Source: Caldilineaceae bacterium bin34 (GTDB lineage: Bacteria; Chloroflexota; Anaerolineae; Caldilineales; Caldilineaceae). Taken from it: DNA of 64,000 nucleotides. Made by a program: the position numbers and the translations under genes. The stretch spans positions 1-64,000 of the forward strand of contig MPMO01000017.1 of assembly GCA_002238555.1 (NCBI GenBank). Reading direction: 5' to 3'. Shown here piece by piece: positions 9,070-18,171 of the stretch. The first letter of the stretch is position 1. Every line of letters begins with the position of its first letter. The notes below the pieces were generated by a model that had not been told where the DNA came from, did not search any database, and was given only the letters and a program-made list of their open reading frames with translations.

Positions 9070-9276
9070 TCAACCACGGTATTCGCATTGGGGAGTCAGG
9101 GAGCTGTCAGCCCTGGACCTTCGTCGCGACACCGCCACCAAGGCCGTGCCGCCGACAAGGGCCGCGTTCAGGGCGACCGCGCGCCCATCCTTGCCGGGGG
9201 ATCCGGAGATGACGGACCCGGCCCCCAGCGCAACGGTCCGGGCAATGCCCGTCTTCCAGTTCTTATGGAACCGCAT
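9070..9276 (-). CDS. Small hypothetical protein upstream of DoxX gene
   Basis: A 68-residue frame ending 26 bases before the DoxX start. It has a basic N-terminus, two short glycine/alanine-rich hydrophobic stretches (ARTVALGAGSVISG and ALNAALVGGTALVAV) and an arginine-rich tail, which would fit a small membrane protein. The ribosome site is weak (GAGGGAA). The call rests on position and composition only, with no recognised family. Confidence 0.35.
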   Translation of the reverse strand: MRFHKNWKTGIARTVALGAGSVISGSPGKDGRAVALNAALVGGTALVAVSRRRSRADSSLTPQCEYRG

Positions 9277-10253
9277 GTCTTGGCTCTTCCCTCGGCTCGC
9301 CGGGGTCAATGCGGCCAAGCAGGAAATCGGTGTGGCCGCGGGCCAAGGCAGGGATGGAAAAACGTCAGTCCAGTTCCTCATCGCGGTCTCTTCACAGTCG
9401 TGTCCCTTGCCTGTATTTTCTGGAATGTGTGGGAGATCCAGTCTCGTTTGGGATCCTTTTAATGTTGGAAATGTGTTTGAATCCCAGCGGCGGAACCGGA
9501 GATTGGGGATCCGGCAAACCTTATTCGAAGACAGGATATGCCCGGGCCAATACCGCCGGGTTTCTTCTCGATGGCTCCGGCCTGGTTGGGGACCGAAGAA
9601 GAGGGAAGTGGGCGCGAAAGTGTTCCACCTATGGGGGACTGACCTTGGTTGGCCCGCCCTCAGTCCTAAACGGGCAGAGCCCATCCCGCTGCTTGGCACA
9701 TTCCCAACCCAGCCCAAGTCAGGGCCACCAACACGTCCCTGACACGGAAATTGAGGTTGCTGCAGGTTCCGTTGGTTTCAGTGTCTACAGAGAACCGTCC
9801 TACAAGGTGCCTTTCCGGTGCTGCAGGACCCTATGCCTGGAGACCAAAGGGCGGTTGTTCCCAGACCATCCCACCACCACAGAATCCACTCCATGGGCTT
9901 CGCGCTCAGAGACCAACCACAACCATTCCGTCCTCTGCACCTCACTCCTTCAGGCGGTCCACTACTTCATGCATCGACTGTCCGATAGCCAACGGACCCG
10001 TTGGAGTCCAAACCTGCCCACCAGTCAAGGGGTTTGTGGTTTCACCCGGTGATTTTGTCCCGCAGAGCCGAGGTGAGCCTGGTGTTCTCGTCGAACATTG
10101 CCTTCGAGGGGTTGATGTCAACATTCGCTGTCGGGGACAGCCTGTTCGGTACCGTCCTGCGCCTGATCCCTGACCACCACCTGCGTCCCGATCGCCATCT
10201 ACAGTCCGCCCTGGAAGGTCCACGCCCTCGTCGCCACAGGGCCCGACCACACG
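9277..10253. other. No gene recognised
   Basis: Nearly 1 kb with only short overlapping frames on both strands and no family motif. It lies between the DoxX operon and a wrecked toxin-antitoxin module, so it is probably eroded accessory DNA. Confidence 0.45.
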
Positions 10254-10334
10254 TCAGAAGACAGCAATCCAGCCGGTGTTGCAGAGCCACTCAGCCAATC
10301 GATGTACAGCACGCCTGTCAACCAGAAACCTCAC
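10254..10334 (-). pseudogene. Broken DUF5615-like toxin start
   Basis: From a GTG at 10334 the frame reads VRFLVDRRAVHRLAEWLCNT and stops after 26 codons. DUF5615 PIN-like toxins begin with the pattern (M/V)(K/R)FLVD..L...LA.WL, and their genes directly follow a DUF433 antitoxin, as here. GGAGG lies just before the GTG. The frame is then lost; no later part of the roughly 110-residue domain was recognised. A short match, but in exactly the expected place. Confidence 0.5.
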
Positions 10335-10572
10335 GCCTCCGCCACCGAAACTGAGTGGAGCCTATCCCCGGCAATGACAGCATGGACATAGCCCGAATGT
10401 CCTCCGGTTCCAGACCGGGATAATCCTCCAGCAATTCCTCGTGCGTGGCACCTTGGCTCAGCAGGCTGAGGATAAGTTCCACGGGTATTCGCATGTCACG
10501 GACAATGGGCTTCCCCTCGAAGACATCGGGACAGGCCGTGATGCGTTCCAACAGGTCTTGGTTGGCAGGCAT
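10318..10572 (-). CDS. DUF433-domain antitoxin (VapB-like), C-terminus altered
   Basis: An 84-residue protein. Residues 8-62 match DUF433: an ITACPDVFEGKPIVRDMRI block, the PVELILSLLSQGATHEELL helix pair and LEDYPGLEPEDIRAM. The usual ending (an alanine-rich helix after DIRA) is replaced by an unrelated GSTQFRWRRREVSG, which overlaps the start of the broken toxin, so the 3' end has probably been shifted. DUF433 proteins are DNA-binding antitoxins for DUF5615 partners. Start chosen at the ATG 10572, where the family begins. Confidence 0.75.
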   Translation of the reverse strand: MPANQDLLERITACPDVFEGKPIVRDMRIPVELILSLLSQGATHEELLEDYPGLEPEDIRAMSMLSLPGIGSTQFRWRRREVSG

Positions 10573-10659
10573 GGGTACCCCCTGGGACGTATGGACATGG
10601 GGGATCACGCGGTCTGTATCTTGAGGCCCATATCGCCACCCATCCATGGCACTCAACTG

Positions 10660-11010
10660 GCTGAGAAAGCACCGTCAAAGGAAGGGACATCAGAGCCCAG
10701 CGCAGGGCAATCGCATGCCAGTTCAACAGGCCCCTGAGCAGATATCCATTGTTCCAACTTTCCTGCTGGCACTTGGCCGCGACTGCACCCAGCGGCTGAA
10801 ATAGGTTCCAGCTGTGCGGGATTCAGCAGACTGAACACGCGCACGAAGATGTCGTGTAAGGGCATACCATACGCCAGCTCGGGAATGTCCCAGCCCAGTC
10901 GGCTTTGGGCAAACAAACAGCTTGACCTCGGTACCGCAGATAATAGTCCGGGCAGCGGGCCCCGGAACATGGTACCGGCCCCGCAGGCGACGGTGATCGT
11001 CGCATTTGTT
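10660..11010 (-). pseudogene. ISAs1-family transposase, N-terminal remnant
   Basis: Pieces in different frames align with the ISAs1 N-terminal region: RTIICGTEVKLFV (family: VICGAESWxDIELF), then LFAQSRLGW and GMPLHDIFVRVFSLLNP (family: NGIPSHDTFGRVFxLLxP). At least one frameshift separates them, and no DDE core follows, so this is a decayed fragment. No terminal repeats were seen. Confidence 0.55.
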
Positions 11011-11337
11011 GACCAAGGCCATTGGCCACACAGCGCAGGGGTGGGCATGGCAGGTTTCAGGCAAGGCGAAAGCTGTCCATACTACCCGGAGGTACCGCCA
11101 CCCGAATTAGCAATGAGATGGCCTTGGCCCGGTGACCGTTTCCGGTCGGCTGACCGGTCGGGATGTGCTACAACTTAAGCGCACCCGCGTTGTTGGCCAC
11201 CGTTCCCCTCGATTCCGGGCATCAAGTCCTGCCATGTCCTTCCACTCCTTTGCTAACCGCATCTCCCGCCTAGCCGCCAACCTTGTGCCGGCTTTCCAGT
11301 CGGGCCATGTGGCTACGCCCCCGACGCGGATCACCAC

Positions 11338-11617
11338 CATGCAGACCGATGCCTGGATCGATCACTGGCGAGACCGAAGGGACCAGTACAACGCTGCCCT
11401 GTCCCGAGAGAATGACTTCCCAGCGGTACCAGATCCGCGAGTGCCCCGAGTTACTTGCGGTACTTGGTTACGGGCAACAGGCCCTTACGGAGTGGAGCTC
11501 ACGCTACTGATGGCGAACCCGGCCGACCTTCCGTTCACAACCCTACTCAGAGGATACCGGCCTACTGCATCCTTGCACTGGTACATGGATCGTCACCCGA
11601 GTGAATCGTCACTGTGA
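11338..11617 (+). CDS. Possible small protein coupled to the ATPase gene
   Basis: A 92-residue frame whose TGA stop overlaps a GTG in the frame of the downstream ATPase gene by 4 nt (GTGA). It has no recognised domain; the composition is ordinary (tryptophan and proline present, no membrane segment). The frame stays open upstream to 11132. Because the ATPase more likely starts at 11632, the overlap may be chance. Kept only as a candidate third member of the operon. Confidence 0.25.
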
Positions 11618-11631
11618 ACTCCATGGCACCG

Positions 11632-12747
11632 ATGATCGAGTCACTCCACGTCCGAGGGTTTCGATCACTGGCGGACGTCAATCTGACGGATCTGACCTCC
11701 GCAACCGTCCTGATTGGGGCCAACGGCTCCGGCAAGTCGAACATACTGAGGTTCCTACATTTGCTTCACTACATGCTGGCGCAGCGGCGCCTGGCCCGCC
11801 TCGTAGAGCAGTACGGAGGAGCCAGCGACCAGTTGTTTGACGGCAGCGATGCCACCGATCAGATTCAGGCCGAGATAACATTGAAATCAGGGAGAACACG
11901 GTACGACTACCGCTTCACACTGGAATATGCCTATCCTGACCGTCTGATTTTTGGTGAAGAAGCATTCCGGCACCGGGCCGGCAAGGGTTACGAGAACACG
12001 AAATGGCACGACCTGGGCAGCGCACATCGAGAAGCCAACCTGGTGCTGGCAGCTCAGTCCAACGAATTTTCCCATCTGGACAAAACCGCCGCGGCGGCCA
12101 TTGTCCGAGTGCTGCGTCAGTGTATTGTCTTTCAATTTCACAACACAGACTATCGATCTGCTATTAGACGCGGAGCCCGTCTAAAGTCCGGTGGCAAGTT
12201 GAAGTTTGATGCCGGCAACCTAGCTGCAGTGCTATATCGCATGGAGCTTGAGGACCTAAAGCGCTATGAGCGAATTTGCCGGTACATTCAACGAATACTG
12301 CCGGGGTTCGATCAATTTGACTTGGTAGAACACGAGGGCAAGGTAGCCCTTCGATGGCTGTCCGACTGGAGTGACTATGGCATTGGGGCACACCTTACTT
12401 CCGACGGATCCTTGCGCACTTTTGCCTTGGTCACACTGCTCAACAGTACTCCGGAGATGTTGCCTGATGTAGTTCTGTTGGACGAACCCGAACTTGGGTT
12501 GCACCCGGCGGCTGTCACCCTGATTGGCAGCATGATACAGTCCTTGGCTCTGCAAAAGCAGGTGATCGTGGCAACCCAATCGCCGTTGCTGGTTGACCTA
12601 TTCAGTCTGGAGCAGACTCGCATCCTGGAGTTGCGGCATGGACGCACCGAAATTCGCGAGGTTGAACCGGCCGAATATGCCCAGTGGCTTAACGATTATT
12701 CCACCGGAGAGTTATGGCAGCGAAACCTCCTGGGAGGCCGTCCGTGA
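11632..12747 (+). CDS. AAA family ATPase (SMC/OLD-like, AAA_21)
   Basis: A 371-residue ABC-type ATPase. The Walker A is LIGANGSGKSN at residues 25-35, the signature-like region is LTSDGSLRTFALVTLL, Walker B is VVLLDEPELGLHP, and the H-loop region is QVIVATQSPLLVD. There is no long coiled-coil, so it belongs to the short single-chain group paired with a small partner. The downstream DUF4276 gene overlaps it by 4 nt, which implies translational coupling and a shared complex. The ATG at 11632 fits the family start (MIESLxxRxFRSL); in-frame GTG 11614 and ATG 11623 are alternatives. A defence role is inferred, not shown. Confidence 0.85.
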   Translation: MIESLHVRGFRSLADVNLTDLTSATVLIGANGSGKSNILRFLHLLHYMLAQRRLARLVEQYGGASDQLFDGSDATDQIQAEITLKSGRTRYDYRFTLEYAYPDRLIFGEEAFRHRAGKGYENTKWHDLGSAHREANLVLAAQSNEFSHLDKTAAAAIVRVLRQCIVFQFHNTDYRSAIRRGARLKSGGKLKFDAGNLAAVLYRMELEDLKRYERICRYIQRILPGFDQFDLVEHEGKVALRWLSDWSDYGIGAHLTSDGSLRTFALVTLLNSTPEMLPDVVLLDEPELGLHPAAVTLIGSMIQSLALQKQVIVATQSPLLVDLFSLEQTRILELRHGRTEIREVEPAEYAQWLNDYSTGELWQRNLLGGRP

Positions 12748-13370
12748 TTCGCCTGGCCGTATCAGTGGAAGGCGAAACCGAAGTGGATTTCGTCAACATG
12801 GTCCTCGCGCCGCATCTACGCAGTAAAGGGGTGGATCCGATTCCCATCCTGCCCCACGGTAGAGGAGGCAACATCCGTGTTGAACGGGTTGCTTCAGCGA
12901 TGGCCGAACTGTTTTGGAACTTTGACTACGTGACTTCGCTGGTCGACTTCTACGGCTTCATGGACAAGGACAACGATGCCCCTTGCCAGTTGGAGCGCAG
13001 GATTGACGATGCGGTTGGTCAGCGAATACGTTCATCCTGGGATGAATCACGGATCTTCGCCTACGTTCAACTGCACGAGTTCGAAGCCCTGCTGTTCTCC
13101 GATGTCCATCGTTTCAGTGCCGTTTTCGACGACCTGCCCGATGGTGCGCTGGCGAGGTTGCTGGAAGTCCGGAGACACTTTGGTTCTCCAGAGGACATCA
13201 ACGACAGCAGCGCAACCGCGCCCAGCAAGCGGATAAGCCAGCTGGTACCGGGCTATAGCAAGCGTCTCCATGGTCCTGACCTGGCTGCTGAAATCGGCTT
13301 GTCCGTCATCCGCAGCGAATGCAACCGGTTCAACGGGTGGTTGACCCGACTGGAGTCGCTTGGCGGTTAG
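12744..13370 (+). CDS. DUF4276 family protein (TOPRIM-like partner of AAA ATPase)
   Basis: A 208-residue protein. The N-terminal strand-loop SVEGETEVDFVNMV has the invariant glutamate, and SLVDFYGFMDKDND supplies the acidic cluster, an arrangement like the TOPRIM metal site of OLD-type nucleases. HEFEALLFSD, EDINDS and APSKRI are further family blocks. The GTG start at 12744 overlaps the ATPase stop (GTGA) and has GGGAGG six to ten bases upstream; a longer start at 12714 is less likely. Known DUF4276 proteins sit next to this type of ATPase; their biochemistry is not established. Confidence 0.85.
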   Translation: MIRLAVSVEGETEVDFVNMVLAPHLRSKGVDPIPILPHGRGGNIRVERVASAMAELFWNFDYVTSLVDFYGFMDKDNDAPCQLERRIDDAVGQRIRSSWDESRIFAYVQLHEFEALLFSDVHRFSAVFDDLPDGALARLLEVRRHFGSPEDINDSSATAPSKRISQLVPGYSKRLHGPDLAAEIGLSVIRSECNRFNGWLTRLESLGG

Positions 13371-13823
13371 CCCTGAGCACGTCGCCGGGACATGTTCTGC
13401 ACCCCAGTGGAACACAAACCTAGACGACCATGGGCAAAGGATCCTACCGGCAAGGGACCTTGAACCTACTTCAGAGACATCGATCACGACATCGTCACAG
13501 TTGGTCACACGAACCCTGTGCTTGTGACCTCGTTCTTGCATCGGTTCGAGAGTGAGTCCGGGCAGTCGCGGTCTGCAGGGAACCGGGTCAGCTGGGTCAG
13601 CGTTCCTTGATGGTAGTGCACGTAGTAGCACTGGCGGAGCAGGCCATGGGCAAAGATGTCCCCTTCCCGACCGCACTCGCAGGCACAAATCCCACGTTTC
13701 GTGTCCCCGCCCCCTCCGGAAACCGATACACCAGGTCCGCGGCATCATCCAAGTTGCCACCTTTGTACCCACTCCCATAGCTGGTCGTGAACCGCCCGAT
13801 GCTCAGACGACACGCGACCCTGA
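13371..13823. other. No gene recognised
   Basis: About 450 bases between the DUF4276 gene and the IS630 copy. Nothing recognised on either strand. Confidence 0.5.
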
Positions 13824-14957
13824 TACCAATCCATTATACTGTTATTACTTGACATGTTGGCGGTTGCGAAGGGAAGGTGTGCCATGACCCGCAAGGTGAG
13901 CATCAACTGGGCTCCCGAGGACACGGCGGACGCGCTGCACGCGCAATACCGGGCGGAGCCGGTGGCCGAGGTGCGCACGCGGCTGCAGGCCCTGTGGCGG
14001 CTGCGCTTGGGCGAGGGGCCGACGGCGGTGGCGGCCGGGGTGGGTGTGAGCCGGAATTCCGTGCAGCTGTGGCTGCGCTGGTACCGGTCCGGGGGCTTGG
14101 CCGAGGTGCGGTCCCATCGGCGGGGCGGTCCGGGCAAGCCCTGCTTCCTGACGCCGGCGCAACAGGAGCAGGTGGTGGCGGAAGCGGCCCAGGGGGTGTT
14201 CGGGAGCGCGCAGGCGGTGCGGGACTGGATCGAGGAGCGGTTCGGGGTGGTCTACACCCGCGACAGCCTGTACACGCTGCTGCCGCGGCTGGGGATCCGG
14301 CTGAAGGTGCCCCGGCCCCGGCATGCGAAGACGGATCCCCAGGCCCAGGCGACCTGGAAAAAGGGGGGCTCGGGGAACGCCTGAAGGCGGTCGGGCTGAA
14401 GGCGGGGCAGGGGATCGTGTGGGGCGACGAGATGCGATTGGGCCTGTGGAACGCGGTGCGCAAGGTGTGGGCGCCGCGCGGAGTGGCCGTGTCCCGGGAG
14501 GTGCAAATCGGCCGGTCCTACCTTTATGTGGCGGTCGCCCTCGATCCGATGACGGGGCAGCTGTGGTGGGCCTGGCAGCAGAACATGAAAGGCGAGGAGA
14601 TGGCCCGCATCCGGGGGGCCTGGGCCGAGGAGCCCGGCATCGACGGCTGGGTCTGGGACGGGGCCGGCGGCCACAAGGGCGCGGACATGCAGGCCATCGA
14701 GGCACCCCAAGTCGTGCAGCCGCCCTACGCCCCCGAGCTGAATCCGGTGGAGCGCTTCTTCCAGGAGCTGCGCCGGGCCCTGGGAGACCGGGTGTATCCG
14801 ACCCTGGAGGCCAAGCAGGAAGCCCTGGAGCCGATCCTGAGGGCCTGGCAGGCGGATCCGGAGCGGGTCAAGCAATTGTGCGGCTGGCGCTGGATCCGGA
14901 AGGCCCTAACGGATTTGCCCGCGGACACACAAGTAATCTAACCATATTGGATTGGTA
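13824..14957 (+). mobile_element. IS630-family insertion sequence, apparently complete
   Basis: About 1.13 kb bounded by inverted repeats: the left end is TACCAATCCATTATACTG and the right end, read inward, is TACCAATCCAATATGG. TA stands at each outer edge, as expected for the TA-duplicating IS630/Tc1 group. It carries one transposase in two frames. A near-identical 3' end lies at 1-195 and a diverged 5' piece at 18459-18833, so the element is or was active in this genome. Confidence 0.85.
13884..14941 (+). CDS. IS630 transposase, two frames joined by a probable frameshift
   Basis: The first frame (13884-14384) holds helix-turn-helix domains (AVAAGVGVSRNSVQLWLRWY) and a linker; the second, in the -1 frame up to 14941, holds the DDE core: GDEMRLGLW, then VWDGAGGHKG, then ELNPVERFFQELRR with the catalytic glutamate. 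The frames overlap at a run of five A and six G; the heptamer G GGG GGC at 14363-14369 is in the right phase for -1 slippage, which would make one protein of about 350 residues, the normal IS630 size. A simple disabling mutation is the alternative. Start at ATG 13884, with GGAAGG upstream. Confidence 0.8.
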
Positions 14958-15009
14958 TTAGACCGATGATACCTGGGGGGGAGCTACGCGCCTTCGGATA
15001 GCCACCGAC

Positions 15010-16110
15010 TTATGCCCGGGAGCCGTTGCGGCGCAACCGCCGCAACCGCGGGAGGCGACCGGCGGTCTGGTCTTTCATCAGGTCCGTGATGTCGGGCAGG
15101 TCCTGGAGTTCGGCGGCATCCAATTCGCGGGCAAACCGCTCCGCTTCCGCGTCGCCCCACACTTGCCTGACAAACTTGAGAAGAACCCGTTTCTCTCCTC
15201 GAACCTCACCCAGTTCCATGCCCCGTTCCACACCAAGTTCCACGCCCCGTTCCACGCCCCGCTCCACGCCCCGCTCCTCGCCTTCCTTCACTTTGTCCTT
15301 CACGTATTGGCCGAATGTGTACATGACTGCCTCCGCCTCTTCGATGAACATGATTTTACCCAACGCCGCTCTCAGTTCTGGCAGGTCCGCAAACAGCAAG
15401 CCAAAGCCCGTCTTCAACCAGGTCGCGAAGGCCCGGCGCGTTGTCTCCGTGGCTTCGAGGGCCCGCGGGATGATCCCATCCCGCAGCACCGGCAGGACCA
15501 ACTCCACGGCCGAACGATGTCCCCGCTGCATCTCGACTTGGACGCGCGCCAAGGCGACAAAGCCGGACACCAGATTGTGTCGCGGAAGCTGATGCCCGTC
15601 GTCTTCCAGCCCCGGCATCCCATAATCGTGGATGTCCAGCAGGGCCCCTTCCCGGAACCCGTACCGCCGGGAACCGGGAACCGTCTGCACCGGACACCAC
15701 CAGGCACCGAACGGCTGCAGGCCGGTATTGACCACCAGGCCCAGAACCTCCAGCCCGTGCAGGCTGGGACTCATCCTCCGCGCGTAGGCAAACATGCGGT
15801 CGGACATGCCGGAGGCGCGCTGCGACTGAAACTCCAGGTGCAGAAGCAACTGATCCTCGGCCTGCCCAGCGCGCTCCAGCAACCAAACCATGTCCCGGTG
15901 CCCCTCGATCTGGTGCGGATGGTGTTCCGGGTCAACCTCCACGGACGACCCGGCCACCACCCGCACGGGCACAAAGCCCTCAAGCTCGGGACACTCACGC
16001 GCCGCCAGGAAGGCGATCAGGTCGTGGACCGTGTCGGGTTCGGCGAAGATCGACTTGTGGGTCAGGTCGTGGGAGAAGTCCCTGGGGTTTGGTTCCTGTG
16101 GCTGCGACAC
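15010..16110 (-). CDS. Rpn-family recombination-promoting nuclease / putative transposase
   Basis: A 366-residue paralogue of the protein at 6348-7403, sharing FSHDLTHKSIFAEPDTVHDL, the acidic HRDMVWLL strand, LLLHLEFQSQ, the VVNTGLQPFGAWWCPVQTV block and the LPxLRDLM-like end. The C-terminal repeats differ: GVERGVERGVELGVERG, encoded by imperfect 12-base repeats at about 15216-15290. The GTG at 16110 has GAGGA six bases upstream and sets the start for both paralogues. It lies just beyond the IS630 element, tail to tail with it. Confidence 0.85.
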   Translation of the reverse strand: MSQPQEPNPRDFSHDLTHKSIFAEPDTVHDLIAFLAARECPELEGFVPVRVVAGSSVEVDPEHHPHQIEGHRDMVWLLERAGQAEDQLLLHLEFQSQRASGMSDRMFAYARRMSPSLHGLEVLGLVVNTGLQPFGAWWCPVQTVPGSRRYGFREGALLDIHDYGMPGLEDDGHQLPRHNLVSGFVALARVQVEMQRGHRSAVELVLPVLRDGIIPRALEATETTRRAFATWLKTGFGLLFADLPELRAALGKIMFIEEAEAVMYTFGQYVKDKVKEGEERGVERGVERGVELGVERGMELGEVRGEKRVLLKFVRQVWGDAEAERFARELDAAELQDLPDITDLMKDQTAGRLPRLRRLRRNGSRA

Positions 16111-16320
16111 GGCTGTCCTCGATTGAATGAAAACTGCACGTCCACATGCAGGGAACGTGCCACCATCCAAGGTATCGTCAGTTGCACCCATAGGGCACTC
16201 CAACAACCATATGATGTCCGGCTACAGTCTGGAATGCCAATGTCGGCATTGAATTTTGGCAACTCGACCTGTTTTGTTGGACGCAAAACCGATACTGCCG
16301 CCAAGGGCCACCGGCACCGT

Positions 16321-16411
16321 CGAAAGGCCCCAAGGGCCAGCCCAACAAAGGTACGTCCGGTTCACCCACTGCCATGCGTACCAGATGCGCCGGCGCACAG
16401 TTGTTCCCTAC
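16321..16411. repeat. Repeat R2, copy 1
   Basis: These 91 bases match 42281-42371 without gaps at high identity by eye (shared blocks include CGAAAGGCCCCA, ACGTCCGGTTCACC and GCGCACAGTTGTTCCCTAC). No reading frame is conserved in an obvious way. It lies in a 740-base stretch (16111-16849) where nothing else is recognised. It is probably the end of an unidentified mobile element. Confidence 0.6.
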
Positions 16412-16849
16412 AACAGTCGGACAAGGATGAGCCAAACGTCGTTGCGTCGCCAGGTCGTTTACGAGCGGAGTCGGACCCGACCAGTGAACCAGCACCGCGG
16501 CGGAGTCGGAATTCGATCTGCGACGAAAGACGGTTGACGGCATTGACCGTCCAAGGCCAAACATGGAAGTCTCTTTGTCGCAGGCGGTCCCGGACCCATT
16601 TCAACGAGACTGACAGGGACCAATGGCACGTTCAGCTTCAACCCCGCGCCCTGGACCGCCGCCTGCCATTCGCAGCCCCATCGGAACCGTGTTCGGAATG
16701 TCCATCGCCGGCCGCGCAGGTGCAACATCCCCTCCGCTTGTGCGGAGAAGTTCGGAACAACAGGGTGTAGTTGGTCCCCTTTGGCACCCGCGCGCCGGTA
16801 CAATCCATGAGGTGGTGATTCGTTGAACTCCTGACGGCAAGGAAATCCG

Positions 16850-18106
16850 TTGCAACACTCGGTAGACATCAGGGCACTCGGCAGATCGGCGGTTCTTGGT
16901 GCAGCTTCCAACATCCTGGCCCTGGCCTCCCTGATCGGAATCCTCTACTTCGGCTTCGCGGTCGTAGGGGTGTTCTACGGCCTGGCCAACACAATGGCAC
17001 GGGCCGGGTCCGAGATCAGCGCGCTGACGGACAAGTCCGCCGGTGAACTGGTGCTGGCAAGCCTCGGCGGCACGTTCAGCAACGCGGTCCAGGGGCTGGT
17101 TGCAGCCTGGCCGGCCTTTATCGTCTTCGCCGTTCTGGGCATTGTCGCCGCCACTGGTTGGTTCCTGAGTGGATCGCTCTCCGAAACCAGACGCTGGTTT
17201 GTCAGTTTCGGGATCATGGCGACCGTTATCAGTGCGACCGCAACCGTCTGGATGATGCTTCAGCGCAACCAGATACAGATTTGGATCGCCGAGTCCCCGG
17301 AACTGTTCCGCTGGCGCGAAGTGCTTATGCGCTCCATTGGCACCGACATCTCCGTGATACTGGTGTTCAGCTTGCTGGTGGCAGTGCCAATCTGGATGGC
17401 CTGGCGCTGGTGGTTTGAGCGGCTGGCCCAACGGCGCAGCCGTTTGCCGGCATCCAACATGCCCCTGCCGTCGGCGCTGCCAAAACAGAACCAACCAAGA
17501 CGGAACTCGGGAACACCGTTCGGCAGGCAACCACATCCGGCTGGTACCGGTGCCGCGGATCCCTATCGGTCGCTCCTACTGTCCCGGCCGTTCCTGTTTG
17601 CAGCCTCAGTTTTGTTTTTGTTGCTGACCACGGCGGTGCTGTTGTTGAACTCGCAGTACAAGCAGTCGACCCTGCGGCTTGAGCACGGAGCATTCGTCCT
17701 GACGCGAGTCGATCCCCTCAGCAGCGATACGCTGTTTCTCGAGGCCGATGCCAGGAAGATCAGAATTGTCAACGTCAACGGTGAAGGCAGCGTGACCGTC
17801 CGACTGACATCGGCGGAATCGGATGCTGCGGCCTTGGAGCCCGTGACGGACTGGTCGTTCACCCGGCGCAACGACCAGGAGTACTTCTACAAGGAATTTC
17901 CGTTGACTGGATTAACTCCAGGGGCCTACCGGTTGGAGTTCGAGCAGACCGAGGGCTGGGGTTGGTATGAGTGGACACTGAGCCAAGGCACCACGCAGGA
18001 CAGCACCATCCTGTCTCTGACGATGGGCATCGTACTGGCCAGCGCTCTAGTAACAGCCGGCCTGTTGGCCATCAGCGGCATGCTGGCTGTACGGCGCTTC
18101 CTTTGA
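16850..18106 (+). CDS. Membrane protein of unknown function
   Basis: A 418-residue protein, apparently starting at a TTG with AAGGA seven bases upstream. Four hydrophobic segments lie in the N-terminal half (about residues 15-45, 85-108, 118-140, 165-187), one at about 245-265 and one at the C-terminus. Between the last two is a roughly 110-residue extracytoplasmic beta-rich part (ITL-like strands such as SVTVRLTSAE and YRLEFEQTEGWGWYEW). The proline/arginine linker at 195-235 is hydrophilic. I do not recognise a family. A strong hairpin follows the stop. Confidence 0.6.
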   Translation: MQHSVDIRALGRSAVLGAASNILALASLIGILYFGFAVVGVFYGLANTMARAGSEISALTDKSAGELVLASLGGTFSNAVQGLVAAWPAFIVFAVLGIVAATGWFLSGSLSETRRWFVSFGIMATVISATATVWMMLQRNQIQIWIAESPELFRWREVLMRSIGTDISVILVFSLLVAVPIWMAWRWWFERLAQRRSRLPASNMPLPSALPKQNQPRRNSGTPFGRQPHPAGTGAADPYRSLLLSRPFLFAASVLFLLLTTAVLLLNSQYKQSTLRLEHGAFVLTRVDPLSSDTLFLEADARKIRIVNVNGEGSVTVRLTSAESDAAALEPVTDWSFTRRNDQEYFYKEFPLTGLTPGAYRLEFEQTEGWGWYEWTLSQGTTQDSTILSLTMGIVLASALVTAGLLAISGMLAVRRFL

Positions 18107-18130
18107 CCGATCAAATCAAATGTGGGCCAT

Positions 18131-18157
18131 CGGAGGGCGGTGCGTGACCGCCCTCCG
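18131..18157. terminator. Strong hairpin after the membrane-protein gene
   Basis: GGAGGGCGGT and ACCGCCCTCC form a perfect 10-bp stem (11 with the outer C-G pair) around a 5-base loop, 25 bases after the stop at 18106. There is no long T run. It also faces the 3' end of a minus-strand fragment at 18172, so it may stop transcription from both sides. Confidence 0.65.
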
Positions 18158-18171
18158 TCGGGCATTTGGTT

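Noticed and set aside
15163..16770. A 535-codon plus-strand frame
   Set aside because: Antisense of the second Rpn gene and runs into non-coding repeat R2; no motif.
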